A stretch of DNA of 64,000 bases from Lysobacterales bacterium (GTDB taxonomy: Bacteria; Pseudomonadota; Gammaproteobacteria; Xanthomonadales; SZUA-5): assembly GCA_022841325.1 (NCBI GenBank), contig JALHRS010000006.1, positions 63,937 to 127,936 of the forward strand, in the 5' to 3' direction. Positions 59,301-64,000 of the stretch are shown in pieces. The notes under the pieces were generated by a model, which saw only the letters and a list, made by a program, of their open reading frames with translations, was not told where the DNA came from and searched no databases. The translations under genes and the position numbers were made by a program. How positions within the stretch are numbered: the first letter of the stretch is position 1; the number at the start of each line of letters is the position of its first letter.

Positions 59301-60624
59301 CTTTGGTCAAGGACATGCGCTGAGCTACGCCTTTGATCTGGTGGAGGTACTGCAGCGCGACAGCGCCCAGCCTGCCTCGTCCCGATTGTTCGACAATGGA
59401 CTGGTCTTTGCGGCACCCACGGTGGTCAACGCCGATTTCGCAACGGGTGCCTATGTGCCGGTGACCACGACGCTGGAGAATCGGGCGCAGGCTGTGGATC
59501 TGCGTCTGCGCTCCTCAGTAGCTGCGCCGGCTTCCGTGGCCGGGGCGGCGCCGACGCCGAGCGTGCTGGATACGCAGTCGGCGGCCTGGGACTTCAATCT
59601 GGGCGCCTCACAATTGCGCAGCTTTGACCTTGGCGTGCGGATGCCCTCGACGCCGACATCCGGGATCGGAGTGCTGAGTGAGTTGTCGAAGCGCAACGGC
59701 GCTCTGCTCGAGCCCCTGTCCAATGTCTCGCAAGCACTGGTAATCCGCGATGCCAGTGCGACCAGCACACAGCTGATTGCTGAACTGAATGGCGCCAATC
59801 TGGCCGGCGGCGAGCGGGCTGCACGCGATCGGGCGGTACGGGATATCGCCGACGCCCTGCAGGCGCAGGCAGCGCAGCAGCCCCTGGCGGCCATTGCCAA
59901 GTGGGTCGATGCGGCGGAAGAGATGGTGCGCATCACCAGCGTCCCGGTCGCCAGCTGGCGCTTGGCCAATGCGCGCCTGCTGGAGATCACCCAGCGCAGC
60001 AGTTGCGGCATCACGGCAACCAGTCTTTGCTTGAGCCAACCGGCGGCGCCGGTGGTGATCGGCCCGAACGCTGGCACCTTCACCGCGTTCGCCTCAGTTG
60101 AACGCATGGAAGTGCGCGGCGGCAAGAAGGGTGGGTCCGATTGGGAGTGGGGACTCGGTACCAACACCCAGGCGGCCGGACAGTTCGTGCAAGCCGACCT
60201 CGACTGGACCAGTGGCAAGAGCTACCGCTTCACGTTGAGCTACGACGCGCAGGGCAATGGCCGCGTCCAGGTTTTCGACGGCAGCAGTTCGCTCTTTGTG
60301 CGCGATTTCAACGCCAATGGCGGCGTTGGATTGCGCACCGGAGACGCCATTGATCTCCATGTCCTAGCCAGCAACGGTGTAGGCAATGCCACCTTGACGG
60401 TCGCCACCACGCAGCTCAACGGCAAGGCCCTCACGCAAACGCTGGCCACCAGCGGAAACAACAGCGAGGCGCGACTCAGCCTGTTCTATCCACCGCTGCG
60501 CAGCGGCATCAACCTGGAAGGCACGGTGCGATTGAACTTCTCCGGTAACGCGCCGCCAGACGGCACGCGCCTGAGCTTCCTGGTCAAGGCGGGCAATCTG
60601 AGCTGCACCGGGAGTGCGCCATGA
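50338..60624 (+). CDS. Giant secreted multidomain protein (toroid, CarboxypepD_reg, NHL-type propellers, CARDB-like repeats)
   Basis: This protein of 3,428 residues has a signal peptide at 1-22 (MRLCSRLGSFLALLLTVCAL...). Residues 30-280 resemble a prenyltransferase/squalene-cyclase alpha-toroid (YQNADGGFGGS at 117, QMANGSWEDDPY at 254). Four carboxypeptidase-regulatory-like Ig domains follow at about 288-368, 374-455, 461-540 and 547-630. CARDB-like domains occupy 632-805, long NHL/SMP-30-type propeller repeats about 812-1780 and 1890-2140 (GNVYTVNRYTRELLRIAPDG type), and further CARDB-like units 2253, 2359, 2472, 2585 and 2692. A Rossmann-like ThuA/amidotransferase-type segment spans 2798-2990, and a beta-sandwich the C-terminus. 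GGGAG precedes the ATG. Its stop overlaps the next gene (ATGA). It is probably cell-surface or released; its function is unknown. Confidence 0.85.
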   Translation: MRLCSRLGSFLALLLTVCALGAQTLPPEVTQGRDWLASQVRTDGSVTGESTTIATQTQTRAEVLETLKRLERTPTALASLLSQQTPDSAVEHLARQIISQAGISTVPAARIDQLKAYQNADGGFGGSAKFGSNVLDTSFALIALRAAGVSSGNDLARAVTYLATRAAELDNKALSLEAGSRPYVASYVLMALQSYAAQFPIAQAVEAARTYLLAQQGQGAYLEALLNAVGAIALGFSSTSGTGLDDLRTALRASQMANGSWEDDPYLTALALRGLIGAVVTTPPQTGRITATIREASVLAPVSGANITLTGAGTVTGSSAGNGAVILADLQPGVYTGAVEKTGFSPATLSGLNVVAGQTLDLGFIDLVRSASTAVLRGRVTDVRDGSPLAGAAIAVNGAVSQQIISSPDGRFEFVSQSAGAITVSVSKAGFQTAQASGNLVLGRVLEFSPALYPDGFTPPGSAVLIGVVVSSEGDAPIAGATVQVGAVQAQTNADGAFQLVDLPAGALSAQITAAGFLSAQINGTLASGVNNIGMIRLAPDQAATTSTVTGRITDADNGTPIVGALIEVSAGGLRASSGPDGRYQIEGIAQIPFTLTTTAAGYQSRSVTAGSQVHGSFVADVALDKLTGGDFALESVVMSAAEYQPYSEASVVGTIRNLGLEEAGLIFNAIVLDSNQQFIRDVPAVRLVFNSSSGENILPVAAGATRSVTIIWGTLDDAPGTYSVLFRGVNPNGQVAVEGSTGYRIVPLKRIGGAVSADPPLLQAGLGQTVGLSARLTNLGNLPIPAGEANLSVTLVRTDTRPPAPLPPVMGNTIVSGAPLDRPLRGVADASGNVYTVNRYTRELLRIAPDGSTNLLRVLGTGSGPNGQGGTNISQVTDIALHPDGALRIASITGWITRVDLTEPYLQSSTQLPILSVSAYVVDSSGNEYISGTYQGRHRVLKRSPGGLLSVAVDAGINNPGGAVAGIDGHLYITNDAQGVVYRVDGQSGAVAPFASGLTRPNGIVANSDGSFFIAESTTGKIRRLAADGTLTDFAEALPTGTNKLQRGNDGQLYWMNGGAGEIRRVDPQGVHHPFARGLVDRPVRVLLDSQNRLVAASSSQIRRRQPDGSQETLAVGLVGVKDFLEESPGQFLIAQTSSIKRVSEGVVTSVITVAGETIVAISKSNSGDVLVWTEGREQRLYRLVGNGLERLFVVPQSIAGVVRSPDGPVIYSSYGIYRLDEEGRTTPVATGFGGLRDVFTGASGELYAYDSGGSGVIGGLFRIDVATASAYRITERLPGLVHGVAVDLTGRVFYGKGRSIDRLDPVTSQVETVATLDSTQYVYYLSVDHLGRIYFGSQGSTLMRLDGASQTQVATQVSSTLMGSDGRLWIRRAAKLYRLGDQDQEELRYTLSGAFSDVALMPQDLPLVYRGALMSLDVLDANAVTIQTSHLPREVTSMRIGAGGIFVRDGSSRLTRYSVDGVPSRLGGDSPGVRNLDTDEGFVYVSRSAGVDKLEVDGSFSSFWSRPEWNSNEYALFAVRGAYLAAANSITQELVLVRDGGLLATLAPIQNATGFAQRSDGYWVSLGAGTIVEISPDGSSSRQINRNPAGLRDVIRRGNELVALSSSVPLGRLDSDGSFVRLASLREMPSGVNYNPILLVRNAQNDFSMTSGGNIYRRNGVFIDPFSSGVGTVSDMDVDAVGRLYIADASSASIGRLDSTGYRYFASGFGSVDTISVIAENAIIAGNSSSLVLANAQGAWSRAPISPFASVPKISRIDGDTAWIIEEGSNRIREISIPSPLPLVPVGTVVHRATRSIAPMGLSGAQSLDFDGWLPQVGGDYEVTVKLANPEVGGQATTGIHVGPNAVAHLSVNPGNVTPGTRQIRVEAHIEGGDFSSLSRVDSSQLQLLLPNAVYPPAMGMDAGGALWYVTSGYLYRALAGQSGLRVGSLTGYAAIRGEVPIDSQQRAYAARRITVSGASFSEVRRVEQNGNSEVFASFPEPVVSMAIDGGDNIYALTADRILQIKQDGAVSDYALLPSGTPYGITRDGAGNIYVQMLGNIIYRIDANRDVSAVLTDARFEYEGVNIAGTCAEGLFFTPNVYDRVGQNGEEYTLAQVLGSTGEIGPILNGQVISDDLLDMDFIVYDRFASRILVMSESSGAKIFSLPVTCGAIDVELHIVLTSDQTLDLVDPPASQMINFADGRKEIVWLLRDVNRQGVDLSYLTSLTNLARGESRQVAHAAWLEFRNTFTEGTIRLPVQVPSVLVEDLIDLDVATDLSSYPQNTNVDIDAFLRNRDDFGKVGRLWVRVEDASGALVETLIDRAEVFGPLEERELDPPFTTGSNRVGSYSVVAEILDNDDRVVARSSSDFEIVAGGPEASLTSTVRTDQVEYRPQQTAILFAEVRNLSSNRGFTALKVRERVFGPDSAEFASFESPLASLEPDALARLQFSLPLGAAAAGRYHVEQKVLDSDDVVLSSVSTDFDVLPELGNHALSGALTVDPSVVVRGGAVNLGAQIQNRGNSALTAVPLKLQVLDPADGNRLVVEWLFSENIGVGESVQLSQVWNTAGVALGDYIVTILGSIGSQSAVLDQKAVRVAGIVLGGTLVAMPADATPADTINLSAQATNSGNLPGTALAFRLEVLRTDSNAVVREWTYNADLAVGGSLTRMESATAASLGVGGFRARWSVVSGAQLQVLAEANFVIRDIQISGTIDATPGSVGINTPVQLSAQVRNLGNLAATDLPVRMEVRRLDTQTVLDAWNETATIAPGGTHLIARQWQSQAAGQFQAVVLAQFGGAWQTLSTAGITVEGAAVDVDMQIGIQRDARLLVLVSCAPGEGASGSSSTSPGNDSDPGRAQAPTACELSRKTFLEQYLSQLAIEHKVVTADEDFMRELRCGRYNTYWLSGGSEKLAVADAKELRETIYRGEGLIIDGSHDQRTSFIDEMSGYNFRGHLPQPNLVLRGTGTLLPVADVATYGRALRLEASTGQVEASFVSTSTPAVISNVFGQGHALSYAFDLVEVLQRDSAQPASSRLFDNGLVFAAPTVVNADFATGAYVPVTTTLENRAQAVDLRLRSSVAAPASVAGAAPTPSVLDTQSAAWDFNLGASQLRSFDLGVRMPSTPTSGIGVLSELSKRNGALLEPLSNVSQALVIRDASATSTQLIAELNGANLAGGERAARDRAVRDIADALQAQAAQQPLAAIAKWVDAAEEMVRITSVPVASWRLANARLLEITQRSSCGITATSLCLSQPAAPVVIGPNAGTFTAFASVERMEVRGGKKGGSDWEWGLGTNTQAAGQFVQADLDWTSGKSYRFTLSYDAQGNGRVQVFDGSSSLFVRDFNANGGVGLRTGDAIDLHVLASNGVGNATLTVATTQLNGKALTQTLATSGNNSEARLSLFYPPLRSGINLEGTVRLNFSGNAPPDGTRLSFLVKAGNLSCTGSAP

Positions 60625-63600
60625 ACTCCGATTCCTCACTTGGCACGATTCACGACGGCAAACCGTGCAGGATTCGCGGGTCCGTTCGCTCTGAGCAGCG
60701 ACGCCGAGACTCTTCATTCACGCTGCAGCAGCAGGAAAACACGCCGATGAGTACCGCAACCAGCCGCGGTGTTGTGCGCTCCACCTTGCTGCTGCTGTGC
60801 CTGAATGTGTTTCTGGCGCAGTTCGCCTGGGCACAGGACGACACGGCGGTCGGTCAACCGGGCAACAGCGCGCAAGCCCATGCGCAGCGACTGCAGCAGC
60901 AATCCGCGGTGGCTGACCGGCAGCTGCAGCAGGGCAGGGACGTGCTTCATCAGCTTGGGCAACGATATCCCGAGCTGCTCGATCGCCAGCGTCAGGCCGA
61001 GAGCACCGTGCAGGCAGGACACGCACATGCCGCCGCCGCCCTCGATACCCTCAACCGTGGTAATGCTGCCCGTGCCGATCGCGACCAGGCCAACGCCCGA
61101 TTGAACCAGCTGCTGGCGAGTGCATCGCGCGAGTCCGCCGAGAGCGAACCCGGCATTCCGCAGGCGCTCGCTCTGGCTGAAGTGCCCCTGCAACGCGCGC
61201 CTCGCAGTGCGCCGGGTCCTGCCGATCTCGCGCCCACACTGGACGCGCCCATTTCGCCCGAGATTCAGGCCCAGGCCGCGGCGCTGGGCAACAAGCCGGT
61301 GCCGATTTTCGAATGGGTGCGCAAGAACATCGCCTTTGTGCCGTCGTCGGGATCGCTGCAGGGCGCCTTGGGAACCCTGCAGACGCGCCGCGGTAACGCG
61401 ACCGATCAGGCCAGTCTGTTGATCGCTCTGCTGCGGGCTTCGGGCGTGCACGCTCGCTACGTGACCGGCAACGTCGAGATCGAGGCCGTTCGTGCCAAGC
61501 GCTGGCTGGGTGTGGATCGCATTGAAGCGGTGACCGAATTGTTCACCGAGGGTGGCATTCCCTTCGAGGTGGTCGTCAGCGGCGGCAGCGTCTCGGCGAT
61601 CCGCTTTTCGCACGTCTGGGTGGAAGCCTGGATCGACTTCGCGCCCTCCCGCGGCGCCGTGCAGCGCAATGGTGACGCCTGGGTGGGTCTGGATCCGAGT
61701 TACAAGGATCTGAGCTTCGACGCCGGACTTGACCTCGCCACCTTGATGGCCCTGGATGCCACCACCATCCGCAACGCCATCAGTGCCGCCGCCGTGGTCG
61801 ATCAGAGTGGTCATTATCTGAGTGCGCTGGGGGCCAATGTGTTGGCACAGCAGCTTTCCGGCGCCAGTGCGCGTCTGCGCGAGGTATTGCGCAGTCGTGG
61901 CCTGCTCGATGCCCGTGTCGGCGAGCTGTTGCCGCGGGCCACCGATTCCACCCCCGACTATCCCTTCTTCCTTGGCAATCTGCCCTACAAGGTTCTGGCC
62001 AACACCTTGCCTGCCGCCAGTCTGGGTGAAGAGCACCGCCATCGTCTGCTGTGGACCTGGCAGATCGATGACAACGGCCTTCCGGGTGCGACTTTGCTTA
62101 CGCTCGATCAGCCCACGGTAGCCTTGGCTGGCTCGGCAGTGCAGATCCGCTATGTGCCGGCCGAAGCCATTGATCGCGATGTGCTTCTGGCCCTGATTCC
62201 GGGCACGCTGAGCAGTTTCGATGATCTGCCCGAGGCCTTGCCGGCCTACCTGATCCAGCTCAAGGCCGAACTTTGGCTGGGGGATACCCGGCTCGCGCAG
62301 AGCGGTCCGCTCGGCCTCGGCAAGACCGTGCATGCGCGGCTGCGCCTGCGTCGCCCCGATGGCATCGAAAGCACCCAGACCGAGACCGCTTTCGCCGGCG
62401 AGTCGCGGGCGCTCAGTTTGAGCTGGCACGGCGGACTGGCGGACTCGCTGGCGCAATCGGTCGAGCACCTGCGCGATGCGCAGTCGCAGCTGGCCGCGGG
62501 CGGCAACGCCTCTGCCACCGTGATTGCCGATGCGCTGCTGCAGGTTGCCGGTCGCGGTCATCTCGCCATTTCCGATGCTTATCAGGCCTGGCTGGCCGGT
62601 ACCTGCAAGGTGGCTTTCTATCGCGCCTTCGGTGTCAATTCCGCCTATGCCGCGCTGGAAGTGGCCGCACCCTTCGGCGTGATCACGACCGCCTATCCGG
62701 CCGGCATGGCGCTGAATGATGTTTCGCCGCCGCATCTGGGCGCGCCGCTGGCCAATGGTGGCGAAGCCCGTTTTGTGCACCAGAGTCTGTATGCGCAATC
62801 GAACTTCGGTCATCTGCTGCTGCAGCAACTTTATGGTGGTGAAGGCCGCTCCGCCGCCCGAGTATTCCGCCATGCGCTGGATATCAATCAGCGCGTCTAC
62901 CGCTATCTGCCGCAGCAACTGGGCGATCTCGCGGCGCTTGCGCTGCCCGCCGCGGTGAATGCGCCCATCTCCGCCGCGCTCACCCGCGGCGACAACAGCA
63001 CCTTCGTGGCCAGTCCGCAGACGCTGGGCAGCTGGAGCGGCTATGGCACCCAGATCGAATATCCGGCGGCGCTGGGCGGCAGCAGTTTCGTGCTCGGCCA
63101 GGTGCGGCCGGAAACCGGCTGCCAGCGCCAGGGCGCCAGTGTTTCCAACACCCTCGCCCGCGGATTGCTGCTGACTGGCTGGCTGGGCGACGACGCGCCA
63201 CCCGTTCTGCTCAACCAGTGGCAAGGTGAACTCGATCGCGCCATCGGCGCCGGCGACGGTCTGAATGCAGTCGCCAGCGGGCCGATGAATCTGGGCCTGA
63301 GCGATCTGCTGATCAATATCCTGTCGGGTGCCGTGCTCGATCACGTGGCCGGCAGCGGTCTCGATCCACTGATCGACGAGCATCTGTTCGGCGGCCTGAT
63401 CGATCCCATCCTCTCGATCACCCCGTTGATCGATCCCATCAGACCAGTGGTCAGCCTCAGCGTCAATCCGCTGACCATCGACCTCGGTCAAAGCACCCTG
63501 ATCCGCACCAGCGCCACCGACAACAAGGGCGTCGTCAGTCTGTTGGTGACGGCAGCCGGCGAGGCCATCACGCTGAGTAGCGGTCAAGCCAATTACACAC

Positions 63601-64000
63601 CGACCCGCGCCGGGCTGATTCCGATCATCGCCCGTGCCCGTGACGAAGCCGGCAACATCGACGAGAAGCGCGAGGATCTGCTGGTGCGTTCACCGGGCGA
63701 TGTCGGCGCGCCGGTCGTCAGCCTGATCACGCCGGTGGACGACGCCGAGGTCAGCAAACCCACCGACATCATCGGCACCGTTACCGATGACAGTCTGGTG
63801 TCGTGGAAGCTGACCATGCGCCCGGGCAATTCGCCCACGGCGACGCCGTTGATCCTGGGGCAGGGCGATCAGTCGATCACCGCTGGTGTGCTCGGCAAGC
63901 TCGATCCCACCATGATGTGGAATGGCGTCTACATCCTTATTCTCGAAGCGCACGACGCCAATGGTCTGAGCTCCGACACCTCCATCCAGGTGCGTGTCGA
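60621..64000 (+). CDS. Transglutaminase-like/Ig-domain exported protein, partial (3' end outside window)
   Basis: The frame stays open for at least 1,126 codons to the window end. The ATG at 60621 has GGGAG six bases upstream and overlaps the stop of the giant gene (ATGA). However, a clear signal peptide begins only at the ATG 60747 (MSTATSRGVVRSTLLLLCLN...AWAQ), so either start may be used. A coiled-coil Gln-rich stretch is followed by a transglutaminase-like core: RRGNATDQASLLIALLRASG with Ala260 where Cys is expected, His331 (HVWVEAW) and Asp358 (LDPSYKD), numbered from 60621. The last 190 residues are Ig-like beta domains. Such N-termini often precede RHS-repeat proteins; whether RHS repeats follow cannot be seen. 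Confidence 0.85.
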   Translation, partial: MNSDSSLGTIHDGKPCRIRGSVRSEQRRRDSSFTLQQQENTPMSTATSRGVVRSTLLLLCLNVFLAQFAWAQDDTAVGQPGNSAQAHAQRLQQQSAVADRQLQQGRDVLHQLGQRYPELLDRQRQAESTVQAGHAHAAAALDTLNRGNAARADRDQANARLNQLLASASRESAESEPGIPQALALAEVPLQRAPRSAPGPADLAPTLDAPISPEIQAQAAALGNKPVPIFEWVRKNIAFVPSSGSLQGALGTLQTRRGNATDQASLLIALLRASGVHARYVTGNVEIEAVRAKRWLGVDRIEAVTELFTEGGIPFEVVVSGGSVSAIRFSHVWVEAWIDFAPSRGAVQRNGDAWVGLDPSYKDLSFDAGLDLATLMALDATTIRNAISAAAVVDQSGHYLSALGANVLAQQLSGASARLREVLRSRGLLDARVGELLPRATDSTPDYPFFLGNLPYKVLANTLPAASLGEEHRHRLLWTWQIDDNGLPGATLLTLDQPTVALAGSAVQIRYVPAEAIDRDVLLALIPGTLSSFDDLPEALPAYLIQLKAELWLGDTRLAQSGPLGLGKTVHARLRLRRPDGIESTQTETAFAGESRALSLSWHGGLADSLAQSVEHLRDAQSQLAAGGNASATVIADALLQVAGRGHLAISDAYQAWLAGTCKVAFYRAFGVNSAYAALEVAAPFGVITTAYPAGMALNDVSPPHLGAPLANGGEARFVHQSLYAQSNFGHLLLQQLYGGEGRSAARVFRHALDINQRVYRYLPQQLGDLAALALPAAVNAPISAALTRGDNSTFVASPQTLGSWSGYGTQIEYPAALGGSSFVLGQVRPETGCQRQGASVSNTLARGLLLTGWLGDDAPPVLLNQWQGELDRAIGAGDGLNAVASGPMNLGLSDLLINILSGAVLDHVAGSGLDPLIDEHLFGGLIDPILSITPLIDPIRPVVSLSVNPLTIDLGQSTLIRTSATDNKGVVSLLVTAAGEAITLSSGQANYTPTRAGLIPIIARARDEAGNIDEKREDLLVRSPGDVGAPVVSLITPVDDAEVSKPTDIIGTVTDDSLVSWKLTMRPGNSPTATPLILGQGDQSITAGVLGKLDPTMMWNGVYILILEAHDANGLSSDTSIQVRV

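Noticed and set aside
60714..63587. A 957-codon open frame on the minus strand
   Set aside because: It is the antisense shadow of the plus-strand transglutaminase-like gene, which has a signal peptide, recognisable motifs and normal GC3; the minus frame has only low-complexity Gln/Gly/His-rich sequence.

Overview
The window is GC-rich, densely coded chromosomal DNA from a gammaproteobacterium, most likely of the Lysobacterales (Xanthomonadales). Pointers are dnaJ-dapB, trxB facing ftsK with lolA downstream, the aguA/aguB agmatine pathway, a long DUF349 protein, and small conserved proteins I associate with that order. All family calls were made by eye from the sequence, without database searches.

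Layout. 0-2.7 kb: end of dnaJ, dapB, a VOC protein, a convergent DUF2062 membrane protein. 3.1-5.1 kb: an aminotransferase/omega-amidase pair, probably for glutamine-dependent 2-oxoacid transamination or methionine salvage. 5.7-14.7 kb: a minus-strand run with a small conserved protein, DUF349 and TraB-like proteins, the agmatine-to-putrescine operon, a FemAB/GNAT-like protein and a Rossmann-fold protein. 15.2-23 kb: trxB (minus), ald, ftsK, an ACT-like protein, an unusual ClpS-like/transmembrane/DUF1963 fusion, and lolA. 23.2-31.3 kb: minus-strand penicillin-acylase-family hydrolase, prolyl oligopeptidase, FmdB zinc ribbon, RNase T and ParC. 31.9-34.2 kb: the rpsP-rimM-trmD-rplS operon, with dispersed repeats inserted between rimM and trmD. 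34.7-38.8 kb: a second acylase, an AlkA-type glycosylase and a SecB-like small protein. 39-42.2 kb: a three-gene minus-strand operon (transglutaminase-like, phytase-esterase-like, M15 peptidase), the first two products with signal peptides. 42.3-47.5 kb: purT, htpG with a sigma32-like promoter, hslR, DUF6164. 47.5-50.1 kb: di-haem oxidoreductase facing an imelysin. 50.3-64 kb: a 3,428-residue secreted multidomain protein, translationally coupled to a transglutaminase-like protein that lacks the catalytic cysteine and runs off the window end.

Nearly every non-coding stretch above about 200 bp is built from recurring palindromic repeat families, here called A to H, plus heptamer tandem repeats at gene ends. 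A: about 82 bp, GTAG...CTAC ends. B: cattgcgag/gaagcaatccag palindrome. C: GTCCAGACTTGTCTGGAC core. D: gtaggtcacgttg...tacgtgac. E: gttgggcaaagc...gtgcccaac. F: ggagggcgcc...ggccgcgcagg. G: gtgggagcggcttcagccgcga. H: ttcatggcccgtgggcagtgtcgg type. I saw no transposase, CRISPR array, tRNA or rRNA.

The most novel-looking items are the membrane-anchored ClpS-like/DUF1963 fusion at 20566-22194 and the giant propeller protein plus transglutaminase-like partner at 50338-64000. The central propeller part of the giant gene has visibly different base composition from its flanks.
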